DNA from: Pseudophaeobacter profundi | GTDB taxonomy: Bacteria > Pseudomonadota > Alphaproteobacteria > Rhodobacterales > Rhodobacteraceae | Length of the DNA stretch: 64,000 nt | Direction of reading: 5' to 3' | NCBI RefSeq assembly: GCF_029697505.1 | Contig: NZ_JARJEF010000010.1 | Span: 1 to 64,000 of the forward strand | Shown here: one piece after another, positions 8,802-16,769 of the stretch | Layout: every line of letters starts with the position of its first letter | Position numbering within the stretch: position 1 is the stretch's first letter | The notes under the pieces: model-generated | Seen by the model: the letters and a program-made list of their open reading frames with translations, nothing else | The model's database searches: none | Told to the model about the DNA's origin: nothing | Position numbers and translations under genes: made by a program

Positions 8802-10302
8802 GAACCGTCTCCAGAGGAAAAACCGGGCGGCGCAGGCGGCTGTAGCTGCGCTTGCTGACATCCGGGGTACAAAGCCCGCCTGCGTCGGCGGTTATGATTG
8901 CCGAGGCGATGGGGGCAAAGGCGCCCTTGAAATGCTGCATCGACTTCACGGCGAGGACCGATTTGCTTGCCGGTTCGATACCGATCAGGCGAAAGATATT
9001 CTGGTCCAGCATCTGCATGCGGTCCGTGACGATCATGATGTCGATCCCTTCGACCCGAAAACACACGCTCAACCCGGTTGAGCCGGGCAACCCGGTGAAC
9101 ATCGGCCCTTCGAACGTGAAGGCACCGTCGCTGATGGCGCGCACTTCCCCGGTGAGTTCAAGCGGGCCGCCGCCGACCGAGGGGTCGCATTTCCCCCCGA
9201 TGCTGAGCGTGACCCGGGCTCCGACACCGGCCTCGGCCAATATCGTTGCCGCCGCAGGATCCCACAGCGCGCCAGCTGCCGCGTTGGAGATCCCTGCCTC
9301 CAGCAGGGCCGCGATCATCGCGGTGCAGTCACTGTAGGAACCGGCGCCAGGATTGTCAGCATAATCGGCCACGACAACCGGACCTTGCGGTGCCGGTTTT
9401 TGCTGCAAAAGGCCTTGGACCTGGGTTATGCATTCAGGCAGGGAAACTGGCAGATTCCATTCGTCGCGAAAGGCCCAGATCTGGTCACAGATACGGGTGC
9501 CGATCCCGGCAGCGGTTGCGCTGTCGACCTTGGCGGTGTCATGGGTGACCAGAACGCTTGGCCCGGCGGCCCAGACGTCTGCATCCGTAAACCCGGCATT
9601 GATCGCCACATTCAGGACCCCCGGTGCCTTCATTTCTTCAGCAGCGTTTTCCAGCAGGCGGCACATTGGTCCATCTTCGGTGGTGCGCCCGTCATCGCAG
9701 CCTAGCAGCATGGCAGGGCGTGTCATGGTCAATCTGGGGGTTATGTCCCCGGTCATGGCCCTGTGCAGCAGGTCTGCCGCTTCATAGCCCGCTTCATGCA
9801 TGTCCACATGCGGATAGGTGCGGAAGGAGACGGCAATCTGTGCCAGGTCGGCCATCTCATCAAAGATATTGGCGTGCAGGTCCAGGGTGACGGCCAGCGG
9901 CACCTCGGGTCCGACAACCGATCGGATCTCGCGCAGAAACTGGCTGTCGCCATCCTGATCGGTTTCCGTGACCATAGCGCCGTGCAGCGCCACGAATAGG
10001 CCGTCAAAGGGGCCATGCTCCTGCAGGCGACGCAAGCATTCTGTGGTGATTTCCCTGCGCGCGGCCTCGGTCACGATGCCACCGGGTTCAGCATGGGCTG
10101 CGGTGATGAAGACAGGGGTCCAGCCGCGATCCTCGGCGACGTCAATGCAACCGCCAACCTCGGACCCGGTGCCCTTGAACTTTGCAAGGATTTCGTCGCC
10201 CTTGAAATAATGGCTGGCATGAAAATCGTGCATACCCGTACGCATGACCGTGAAGGTGTTGCTTTCGTTTATGAATTCTATAACGGCGACACGGAAGCTC
10301 AT
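8794..10302 (-). CDS. M81-family metallopeptidase (MlrC-like)
   Basis: A 502-aa protein with the MlrC N-terminal domain (MSFRVAVIEFINESNTF) and MlrC_C second half. Candidate zinc-site motifs are VTLDLHANIFDEM and RTYPHVDMHEAGYE. ATG at 10302 is preferred over a frame seven codons longer because AAGGA lies eight bases upstream. The founding member, MlrC, finishes degradation of linearised microcystin, but most homologs sit beside transporters and have unknown peptide or amide substrates. Here it lies between amino-acid ABC genes and a DAO-type oxidase, so hydrolysis of an imported peptide-like or cyclic amide compound before oxidation is plausible. It overlaps the oxidase gene by 8 bp. Confidence 0.85.
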   Translation of the reverse strand: MSFRVAVIEFINESNTFTVMRTGMHDFHASHYFKGDEILAKFKGTGSEVGGCIDVAEDRGWTPVFITAAHAEPGGIVTEAARREITTECLRRLQEHGPFDGLFVALHGAMVTETDQDGDSQFLREIRSVVGPEVPLAVTLDLHANIFDEMADLAQIAVSFRTYPHVDMHEAGYEAADLLHRAMTGDITPRLTMTRPAMLLGCDDGRTTEDGPMCRLLENAAEEMKAPGVLNVAINAGFTDADVWAAGPSVLVTHDTAKVDSATAAGIGTRICDQIWAFRDEWNLPVSLPECITQVQGLLQQKPAPQGPVVVADYADNPGAGSYSDCTAMIAALLEAGISNAAAGALWDPAAATILAEAGVGARVTLSIGGKCDPSVGGGPLELTGEVRAISDGAFTFEGPMFTGLPGSTGLSVCFRVEGIDIMIVTDRMQMLDQNIFRLIGIEPASKSVLAVKSMQHFKGAFAPIASAIITADAGGLCTPDVSKRSYSRLRRPVFPLETVHA

Positions 10303-10376
10303 GTCTATCGTCCTTTGTACCAAAAGGGGAAGTGCGCCGGGCGGTGGCCCGGCTAAGAATACAGTTGGACCGGTTC

Positions 10377-11120
10377 TTAGTGGCCGATCACCTGGTTGAT
10401 GAATGCGCGCGCTCGGTCGGTTTCCGGGGCTGCGAAAAAGGTCTCAGGTGTGTTGACCTCCACGATCTGGCCGGCATCCATGAAAACGATGCGATCAGCT
10501 GCCTTGCGGGCAAATCCCATCTCGTGCGTGACGCAGACCATTGTCATCCCGTCGCGGGCAAGATCGGTCATGACGTCCAGAACCTCGCCAATCGATTCCG
10601 GATCCAGCGCCGAGGTTGGTTCGTCGAAGAGCATGATGTCAGGCATCATGCATAGGCTGCGCGCAATGGCGGCGCGCTGCTGCTGACCACCGGAAAGCTG
10701 CGACGGGAACTTCCCTGCATGATCAGCCATGCCCACCCGCGACAACAGCTCCATCGCCTGCCGTCTTGCTGTCGCCTTGTCGAGGCGAAGCGTGCAGGTC
10801 GGCGAAAGCGTGCAGTTGTCGAGCACTGAGAGGTGCGGGTACAGGTTGAAATGCTGGAAGACCATGCCCGCCCTGGCCCGGACCTGGCGCAGCACTGCGG
10901 CGTCGTCCGTAAGGGTGACGCCGTCAACCGTGAGACTGCCGGATTGGTGATCCTCAAGCCCGTTGATGCACCGGATCAGAGTGGATTTCCCGGACCCAGA
11001 TGGGCCGCAAATGACGATCCGTTCGCCCTTTGCGACGGTCAGGGTCACATCCTTCAACGCATGGAAGGAGCCGTAATGTTTATCAAGGGCTTGAATGGAT
11101 ATGGCGAGGGGGGTGGCCAT
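10377..11120 (-). CDS. Amino-acid ABC transporter ATP-binding protein
   Basis: A 247-aa GlnQ/HisP-type ATPase. Walker A (GPSGSGKST) is near residue 40, the signature LSGGQQQR near 140, Walker B with D-loop ([12 protein letters not shown]) near 160, and the switch histidine in CVTHEMG near 197. ATG at 11120 has AAGGA nine bases upstream. It powers the two permeases encoded just before it (24-bp gap) with the binding protein at 12611-13408. The polar amino-acid uptake class is clear. The exact substrate cannot be read from the sequence. Confidence 0.93.
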   Translation of the reverse strand: MATPLAISIQALDKHYGSFHALKDVTLTVAKGERIVICGPSGSGKSTLIRCINGLEDHQSGSLTVDGVTLTDDAAVLRQVRARAGMVFQHFNLYPHLSVLDNCTLSPTCTLRLDKATARRQAMELLSRVGMADHAGKFPSQLSGGQQQRAAIARSLCMMPDIMLFDEPTSALDPESIGEVLDVMTDLARDGMTMVCVTHEMGFARKAADRIVFMDAGQIVEVNTPETFFAAPETDRARAFINQVIGH

Positions 11121-11144
11121 AGTACATGTCCTTTCTCTGGGGGG

Positions 11145-11819
11145 TCAGGCCGCCCAGGCGTTGCGGCTTTCGATCCGGCGCAAGAACCATTCCAGCACCA
11201 GCACCAGCACAAGGTAATGCAGGGCGGCAACGTAATAGGCACGCAGATCAAAGGTTTCGGAGAAGATGAAACGGGCTTGTCCCATCAGATCAAAGATAGT
11301 GATGATGGCCAGCAGAGAGGTGGCTTTGAGCAGCAGGATGAATTCATTGCCAAGCCCAGGAAGAGCGCGGGCGATGGCAATCGGAAACAGAACGCGGCGG
11401 AAGGCCGTCCAACGCGTCAGGTTCAGCGCCGCATTGGCTTCCCTGATGGAACTGGGAATACCGTTTAGACTGCCGCGAATGATTTCTGCCTGATAGGCGG
11501 CAGTGTTCAGGACGAGCGCCAGCAGGCCGCAGTAGTAGGCGTCCCGGAAGAACCACCAAAGGCCAAGCGACCGCAGGTCCCGGCTGAACTCGCCGGCGCC
11601 ATAGTAGACCAGGAACAGCAGCACCAGCAGCGGCATGCCCCGGAAAAAATTCACATAGCCGTAGGCCAGAACCCCGCTGAGGCCCCGGTTGCGCGCACGC
11701 GCGACGCCGATGGGAAGGGCCAGCACAAATCCCAGCAGGATGGCAAGGAGGGTCAGGCTGGCAGTGACCTTGAGCCCCGAAAGCCACAAGTCTTTGTAAT
11801 CGAGCCAAAGATCAAGCAT
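11145..11819 (-). CDS. Amino-acid ABC transporter permease (HisM/GlnP family)
   Basis: A 224-aa inner-membrane permease with about five hydrophobic segments. It carries the EAA-type cytoplasmic loop (REANAALNLTRWTAFRRVLFP) that contacts the ATPase. The start MLDLWLDYKDLW at 11819 overlaps the previous permease gene by 8 bp and is preferred over a frame 15 codons longer. It pairs with the permease at 11812-12537 as the heteromeric translocation pore, as in HisQM. Confidence 0.92.
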   Translation of the reverse strand: MLDLWLDYKDLWLSGLKVTASLTLLAILLGFVLALPIGVARARNRGLSGVLAYGYVNFFRGMPLLVLLFLVYYGAGEFSRDLRSLGLWWFFRDAYYCGLLALVLNTAAYQAEIIRGSLNGIPSSIREANAALNLTRWTAFRRVLFPIAIARALPGLGNEFILLLKATSLLAIITIFDLMGQARFIFSETFDLRAYYVAALHYLVLVLVLEWFLRRIESRNAWAA

Positions 11820-12537
11820 GGGCGCGCCCTCCGGCAACAACGCCGCGCGTGGCACGTCTCTCAAGCCGTTTCTGGATCCAGGACGAAAGGATCACCAGGC
11901 TAATATAGATGGCGGCAATCACAAGATAGAAGAAGAACGGCTCTCGGGTGGTGTTGATGGCCAGGGCTGCCACATGGGTCAGGTCGCTAAGCGCGATCAC
12001 GGATACCAGCGAGGTGTCCTTCAGTAGGATCACCCAGAGATTGCCAAGGCCAGGCAGGGCATGGCGCCAGAACTGAGGCAGGATGACCTTCCAGAAGCAA
12101 TGGAACCCTGACAGCCCAAGCGCCTGAGCCGCCTCGACCTGACCTTTACCAATGGCCTGAAGGGCGCCACGCACCACTTCACTGCCATAGGCGCTGATGA
12201 CCAGGCTCAGTGCGATCAGACCGGCCAGAAAGGGGCTGATCGACAGCGTGCTGTCGAACCCGGCATATTCCGCTACCCAGCTGATCACGACCTGCGATTG
12301 ATAGTAGATGATCAGCAGTGTCAGTATCTCGGGCAGGCTTTTGAAAACCGACACATGCATCTGCGCCAGATACCGCACCGGTCGCCTCCGCGAGTTGCGC
12401 GCCCGGTGAATCAGGAACGACAACATGATCGAGACCGGAAAGGTTGCCAGAGCCAGCCCGAGGGTCATGCCGAGACCAATAAGAAGTTCGTCCCCCCAAC
12501 CGGTGGGACCGGGGGTCAGAAGGGAAAGTAATTCCAT
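11812..12537 (-). CDS. Amino-acid ABC transporter permease (HisQ/GlnP family)
   Basis: A 241-aa membrane protein with about five hydrophobic helices and the EAA-like loop (VEAAQALGLSGFHCFWKVILP). It starts at ATG 12537 with only a weak GGAT upstream, 73 bp after the binding-protein gene. With the overlapping permease downstream it forms the two-subunit pore of a polar amino-acid importer. Confidence 0.92.
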   Translation of the reverse strand: MELLSLLTPGPTGWGDELLIGLGMTLGLALATFPVSIMLSFLIHRARNSRRRPVRYLAQMHVSVFKSLPEILTLLIIYYQSQVVISWVAEYAGFDSTLSISPFLAGLIALSLVISAYGSEVVRGALQAIGKGQVEAAQALGLSGFHCFWKVILPQFWRHALPGLGNLWVILLKDTSLVSVIALSDLTHVAALAINTTREPFFFYLVIAAIYISLVILSSWIQKRLERRATRGVVAGGRAHA

Positions 12538-12610
12538 GGGGTCATCCAGATGGGGGAAATTTCAGGCCCCGTCGCCGGTTATTTTACTATGACGACTGAG
12601 GCCTTTCTGT

Positions 12611-13408
12611 TCAGCCTTTGAATAGGTCGCTGACAATCCGGGGTTGCGAGCGGATGTCGAATTCAAAGTATTTGGCGCGAATGTCGTCGTAGGTACCGTT
12701 GGCGATGATCGCGGCCAGAGCGTCGTCAATGCGTGTTTGCAGGTTTTCGTCCTCCAGCCGCATGGCAATGCCCGCGCCGATGGTGCCGTCCATCAGGAAA
12801 TCTTCGCCCACGAAAGCGCAGCAATCGGTGCCCTTCGCCATCCAGTCCCCAATGGAGAATTTGCTTTCCAGAACCAGATCCAGTCGACCGCTTTCCATAT
12901 CAAGGAAGGCTTCGCCCAGCTTCGGATAAAGCTTGATTTCACTCTCCGGGAAATACTCCTGCAGAACAGTCACAGCAACCGATCCCGACTGTGTGCCAAT
13001 CACCATTCCCTCAAGGCTGGCAGGGGTGGCAGTGTCCAGTTCCAGTTCTTTCAGCGCAGCAAAGCGCATGGCGTTGAAATAATAAGGCGAGGAAAAACGG
13101 ACCTTTTCCTGTCGCTTCTCGGTGATGGCCATGGAGGCCACCATGACATCAAATTTCTTCGCGTTGAGTGCGGGGATGATACCGCCCCATTCGTGAGCGC
13201 TCCATTCACACTCGACCTGCATTTGCGCGCACAGGGCATTGCCGATGTCCACGTCGAACCCTTTGAGAGAGCCGTCTTCAGTCACGAAATTGAACGGTGC
13301 GTAGGCACCTTCTGTGCCGATCCGCAGGGTCTCGGCCGCAGCGGGCAGCGCAAGGCTGGCAGTCATAATAACTGCGCAGGGCAGTCTGAAGAGGGCAAGG
13401 GATGTCAT
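12611..13408 (-). CDS. Periplasmic amino-acid-binding protein (SBP family 3)
   Basis: A 265-aa substrate-binding protein with a signal peptide (cleavage after LPAAA, about residue 25). The family-3 opening is present (ETLRIGTEGAYAPFNFVTEDG, GFDVDIGNALCAQM). The second part has MVASMAITEKRQEKVRFSSPYY and the hinge-region GTQSGSVAV, as in LAO/arginine/ornithine-binding proteins. It is the first gene of the operon running down to 7656, behind a 158-bp promoter region shared with the divergent LysR gene. An ArgT-like specificity is a family-level guess. Confidence 0.9.
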   Translation of the reverse strand: MTSLALFRLPCAVIMTASLALPAAAETLRIGTEGAYAPFNFVTEDGSLKGFDVDIGNALCAQMQVECEWSAHEWGGIIPALNAKKFDVMVASMAITEKRQEKVRFSSPYYFNAMRFAALKELELDTATPASLEGMVIGTQSGSVAVTVLQEYFPESEIKLYPKLGEAFLDMESGRLDLVLESKFSIGDWMAKGTDCCAFVGEDFLMDGTIGAGIAMRLEDENLQTRIDDALAAIIANGTYDDIRAKYFEFDIRSQPRIVSDLFKG

Positions 13409-13500
13409 GTTTTCTTATCTCACCTGTTGGGCCCACAGCGGGGGGCTGATCTGGGCAATGTATTAGTTTTTTGGAACGTTCGGTGATATAGCATCACCAT

Positions 13501-13519
13501 GTTCGTACTGCCTACGAAC
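13501..13519. promoter_or_regulatory. Inverted repeat in the transporter/lysR divergent promoter
   Basis: GTTCGTA-CTGCC-TACGAAC is a perfect 7-bp inverted repeat midway between the divergent SBP and lysR genes. LysR-type regulators typically bind dyads in such shared promoters, so this is the likely recognition site of the product of 13567-14499. The binding is inferred. Confidence 0.5.
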
Positions 13520-13544
13520 TAGGAGCAAAGGAGGTTTGCAGACA

Positions 13545-13580
13545 ATGCAAAAGAAGTATTCATGGTATGAAAAAAACTAA
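13545..13580 (+). CDS. Candidate leader peptide overlapping the lysR start
   Basis: An 11-codon ORF (MQKKYSWYEKN) is preceded by a near-consensus ribosome site (AAAGGAGG at 13527-13534, ten bases upstream). Its stop TAA at 13578-13580 lies 14 bases inside the lysR gene, in another frame. The lysR ATG at 13567 has only a weak site of its own, so its translation may depend on ribosomes finishing this leader. The reading is direct; the coupling is inferred. It could also be chance. Confidence 0.4.
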   Translation: MQKKYSWYEKN

Positions 13581-14499
13581 TGTTATCGCGCTCGCCAGAC
13601 CGCAGCGGCGCCAACTGCCCAATCTTAAGGCCCTTCGGGCATTCGAAGCGGTTGCATTTCACGGCAGCTTTACCCGCGCCGCTGACGAACTGGCCGTCAG
13701 TCAGGGGGCCGTGAGCCATCAGGTGAGACAATTGGAGGAGGGCCTCGGTGTCTCCGTGTTTCTACGCGGTGCAAAAGGAGTTTCCCTGACAGAAGAAGGC
13801 AAGGTGCTGCAGGAGGTCTGTGAACGCAGCTTTGACAAAATTGCAGAAAGCACCGCCCTAATTCGCCGCGACCGCAAGGACCGGGTGTTGCGGGTGCGTG
13901 TTGGTCCGTTCTTTGCCATGAAGGTGATTGCCCCAAGAGTGGCAGGATTTCTGGAGCAAAACCCCGGTGTTCAACTTCATCTCACCAATCTTGAGGTCGA
14001 CGCGCCACCGCCCGGCGCAGGGGATATCCAGATCAAGTATTGCCTTGAGCCGCCTGCGGGGTGTCACGCGATAGAAGTATTCCGCGAACGTCAGGTCCCG
14101 GTATGTAGTCCTGAGTTGCTGCAAACCGTGCGTGATCCGGTGCAGTTGCTGGAAGACCCACAGGTGCCACGGTTGCATTACAGAGATCTGGCTGAGTGGC
14201 AGGCATGGCTGGATGGCACGGGCCTTGGCGCGGCCTCTGCCAATTCCAACCTGATTTTTGATGATCAGCACACCATTCTGGCGGCGGTCCGATCCGGACA
14301 AGGCGTTGGGCTGGCCGACCGGGCGCTGATTTCTGAGGACGTTGAGCGAGGGCGTGTCTGTATTGTGTCCGAAAACTCGGTCGAACCGGAAATCTCCTAC
14401 AAATTCATCTGCGGGGCCGGGCGGAATACTGCGGGCTCTCTTATAGAGACCTTCCGAATTTGGCTGATGTCAGAACTCGAAGGCCTTGAAGGGACCTGA
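13567..14499 (+). CDS. LysR-family transcriptional regulator (GcvA-like)
   Basis: A 310-aa LTTR. The winged HTH occupies about residues 18-78 (LPNLKALRAFEAVAFHGSFT, AADELAVSQGAVSHQVRQLE, FLRGAKGVSLTEEG) and is followed by a type-2 periplasmic-binding-like effector domain. It is divergent from the amino-acid ABC/peptidase/oxidase operon and probably controls it, with an amino acid or derived amide as co-inducer. Translation appears to follow an overlapping 11-codon leader ORF. Confidence 0.88.
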   Translation: MKKTNVIALARPQRRQLPNLKALRAFEAVAFHGSFTRAADELAVSQGAVSHQVRQLEEGLGVSVFLRGAKGVSLTEEGKVLQEVCERSFDKIAESTALIRRDRKDRVLRVRVGPFFAMKVIAPRVAGFLEQNPGVQLHLTNLEVDAPPPGAGDIQIKYCLEPPAGCHAIEVFRERQVPVCSPELLQTVRDPVQLLEDPQVPRLHYRDLAEWQAWLDGTGLGAASANSNLIFDDQHTILAAVRSGQGVGLADRALISEDVERGRVCIVSENSVEPEISYKFICGAGRNTAGSLIETFRIWLMSELEGLEGT

Positions 14500-14722
14500 G
14501 GGGGCAGGTTGTCTCATTTTGAATGTCATGTGGTCTGATCGGGGGAGCCGTGTTGATCGTACCTGTATCTTGTAAAGCAAACGGTAGGCAGCCTGGGCCG
14601 ACCTCGTTTGCCCCTCGGCGGCGGCACCCAAACCGTGCTCTGCCTTTGCGCAATACAGCCATGCGGAGCGCATCAGTAGTATGCTGCAAGCCCATTCCTT
14701 ACCTGACCTGCGCCGGATGTCT

Positions 14723-15235
14723 TTACATCTTTGACAAACGGTCCTCATCGTCCACCACGTTGAGAGTGCAGCCAGCGCCACTCCACCGCCATAGGACGAT
14801 GTTGAAGTCGGTTGCCGCCGCACCTTTTGCGAAACTCCGGATCAGCAGGCCTGCAAACCGACCATGGATCAGGCGTGCGGCAAAATCCTGGGTGGGCACA
14901 TCTTGCCCGCCGATCATTCTGGTGCGCCACGCGGGATCAGCGAGCATGCGATCAGATATAGCGTGTTTTTCCAGCCCTCTTGGATCGCGGGTGTCAAAGA
15001 TCGGGCCAAGGTCGGCGGCGTAGGAAACCAGGATCGTTGGTTGCAAACTGCCCACCTGATTGGCTTCGCGCAGTGCGCCTGCTGGATCAAGCGCGGTATA
15101 GAGCGCCGGTGTCCCCCTGGCATTGACCCGTCCGCCATACAGCTCTGCGCCGCGGCCCGATAAGGGATCGCGGGCGTAAATCGGGTTCAGAGCGCGGTAA
15201 AGCGGCCCAACAAAGCGGCCGTCCTTCAAAGGCAT
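14723..15235 (-). CDS. RES-domain toxin (NAD+-degrading family)
   Basis: A 170-aa protein with RES-family blocks: LYRALNPIYARDPLSGRGAE, GRVNARGTPALYTALDP and the conserved Arg, Tyr and Glu residues expected of the ADP-ribosyltransferase-like pocket. Characterised RES toxins (MbcT, Res) degrade NAD+ and stop growth. It follows the Xre-type antitoxin gene with a 1-bp overlap, the usual order for RES/Xre modules. The pair faces the lysR gene tail to tail, with 223 bp (14500-14722) holding nothing recognisable. Confidence 0.88.
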   Translation of the reverse strand: MPLKDGRFVGPLYRALNPIYARDPLSGRGAELYGGRVNARGTPALYTALDPAGALREANQVGSLQPTILVSYAADLGPIFDTRDPRGLEKHAISDRMLADPAWRTRMIGGQDVPTQDFAARLIHGRFAGLLIRSFAKGAAATDFNIVLWRWSGAGCTLNVVDDEDRLSKM

Positions 15236-15585
15236 CAGGCAAAGACACCGGCGTCAACTGCATCGATATATTCTAGAACCTGCTGTGCTTTGCCTTCCTG
15301 CACGAGTTGCATGGCGGTTCGGCCATCAAAGCCGGGCAGGGGTTCTGACCGATACCAGGCATAGGCCATGAGTTCTGATCCAAACCGCGGTTCAACCTTA
15401 TTGAGCACCTCGACCAGTTCGCGCAGGCGGCGTTGTGTCTTGTCCGAGCTGATGCGCGTGCGCCGTTGCAGGGCGTCCTTGCCCAAACCGACCGTCAGGG
15501 CGATTTCCTCTGCCGAGGTGCGCAGCGCTGCCGCGATCTTTCGCGGCTCAAACTGTCCGCCTTCAGCGAAATTTGCGATATGCAT
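15235..15585 (-). CDS. Xre/MbcA/ParS-type antitoxin
   Basis: A 116-aa antitoxin. The N-terminal ~60 residues form an Xre-like helix-turn-helix (KIAAALRTSAEEIALTVGLG). The C-terminal DUF2384 portion has VLNKVEPRFGSELMAYAWYR, LPGFDGRTAMQLVQEGKAQQ and a final short helix that would plug the RES active site. The start at 15585 has a near-perfect AAAGGAGG. Upstream lies a 24-bp palindrome that is probably its autoregulatory operator. Confidence 0.88.
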   Translation of the reverse strand: MHIANFAEGGQFEPRKIAAALRTSAEEIALTVGLGKDALQRRTRISSDKTQRRLRELVEVLNKVEPRFGSELMAYAWYRSEPLPGFDGRTAMQLVQEGKAQQVLEYIDAVDAGVFA

Positions 15586-15606
15586 GAAGCGCCTCCTTTG
15601 CGGCTA

Positions 15607-15630
15607 TTATGACGTTATATAGCGTCATAA
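15607..15630. promoter_or_regulatory. Operator palindrome of the RES/Xre module
   Basis: TTATGACG and CGTCATAA form perfect 8-bp arms around an 8-bp AT-rich spacer (TTATATAG), 22 bp upstream of the antitoxin start. Position and symmetry fit an autorepressor site for the Xre-type antitoxin overlapping the module promoter. Confidence 0.65.
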
Positions 15631-16048
15631 TGACCGAATATCAAGTCGGAAGGCCGGTTTCTCCGTTGCCTGTTTTGCCGAGGAAAATTAGCAAGAAGTC
15701 TCTATCTCAGCGATCATCTGCCGATATCTCGGCCGCCGCCAGCCTAACCACTAGGCCATCGACATGTTGAGCGGGGCCGATATCGCGGCCCTGTTCAGCC
15801 GTTCGCCAGTTTGCCTTTCCGATGGAAGAGGCTGCCGCCGCCTTTCCCTCAGGCGACTTTTCCTGCGAGGCGGTGTAGAACCTGCAACCCAACACCTCCG
15901 GACAAATTTGGCAGCAGGTGCCAAGAATGGCCATTTCGACAAAGTCAGTTAGCCCCCGGCATCAGTAATTGTGGGCAAGTCGACAACGTGGTAATCGTGC
16001 CGTGGCATGGATTTGAGGCGCGCCTCTGTTCTGCTGTGAACTTATCCG
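15631..16048. other. Gene-poor interval
   Basis: No convincing gene is seen. A minus-strand frame at 15707-15934 contains KANWRTAEQGRDIGP, vaguely like a phage packaging-gene fragment. It lacks a ribosome site and the neighbouring conserved sequence, so at most it is a decayed remnant. The segment 15735-15775 superficially looks tRNA-like but does not fold as one. Confidence 0.4.
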
Positions 16049-16064
16049 GTTTCCATCTGGAAAC
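16049..16064. promoter_or_regulatory. Inverted repeat upstream of the glycan cassette
   Basis: GTTTCC-ATCT-GGAAAC is a perfect 6-bp inverted repeat 30 bp before the first cassette gene. It could be an operator; no regulator gene is adjacent on this strand. Confidence 0.3.
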
Positions 16065-16093
16065 GAAATCGCACTCAGCCCGTTAAGGTAGTT

Positions 16094-16768
16094 ATGGCTC
16101 AGAATTTGCTTATTGTAGGCGCCGGAGAATTTGCCGATATCGCCTATGAGTATTTCACTGTGGACAGTCCCTATACCGTCATCGGTTTTGCTGTCGACCG
16201 GGAGTTTCTGGACGAGACCCCCAAATTCGGCCTGCCGGTTGTCGCATTGGACGAGGCCGCACAACATTTTGATCCGGCCTCGACGCATGCCCATGTGGCG
16301 ATCACATCGACCAAACTGAACCGGGTGCGGGCCGAGTTGATGGAAAAAACCCGCGCCGAGGGGTACAGCCTCGCCAATTTCATCAGCCCGCGCGCAATGG
16401 TCTGGCGTACTGCCAGCTTGGGCGAAAACGTCTTTATCTTTGAAAACAACGTGGTTCAGCATGGTGTGACCATCGAAGACGGATGCGTGCTCTGGTCCGG
16501 CAACCATATCGGCCACCAAACCCGGATTGGCGCGCATTGCTTTCTGTCCTCTCATGTTGTGATTTCGGGCTATTGTAACATCGGGGCGCGTAGCTTCATC
16601 GGGGTCAATGCTACCTTTGCCGACAACGTCACTATCGGCGAAGACTGCGTTGTCGGCATGGCTTCCGCGGTCAACAAGAGCTTTGGCGATCCGGGGTTGG
16701 TCCTGAATGGCAACCCTGCTGCGCCATCCCGAGTGTCATCCTATCGCTATTACAGGATAAAACCATAA
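16094..16768 (+). CDS. NeuD-like sugar O/N-acyltransferase (left-handed beta-helix)
   Basis: A 224-aa acyltransferase. The N-terminal ~90 residues form a Rossmann-like PglD/NeuD domain (LLIVGAGEFADIAYEYF). The rest is hexapeptide-repeat beta-helix, for example VFIFENNVVQHGVTIEDGC, LWSGNHIGHQTRIGAHCFL and ATFADNVTIGEDCVVGM. The central histidine of SGNHIGH is a plausible catalytic base. Relatives transfer acetyl groups from acetyl-CoA to amino or hydroxyl groups of nucleotide-linked or polymeric sugars. ATG 16094 has TAAGG upstream. It is one base away from the propeller gene, so the genes are cotranscribed. Confidence 0.8.
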   Translation: MAQNLLIVGAGEFADIAYEYFTVDSPYTVIGFAVDREFLDETPKFGLPVVALDEAAQHFDPASTHAHVAITSTKLNRVRAELMEKTRAEGYSLANFISPRAMVWRTASLGENVFIFENNVVQHGVTIEDGCVLWSGNHIGHQTRIGAHCFLSSHVVISGYCNIGARSFIGVNATFADNVTIGEDCVVGMASAVNKSFGDPGLVLNGNPAAPSRVSSYRYYRIKP

Positions 16769-16769
16769 A

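Noticed and set aside
15735-15775. tRNA-like segment (CCTAACCACTAGGCC)
   Set aside because: It recalls a D-loop but no acceptor stem, anticodon arm or T-arm can be paired around it on either strand.
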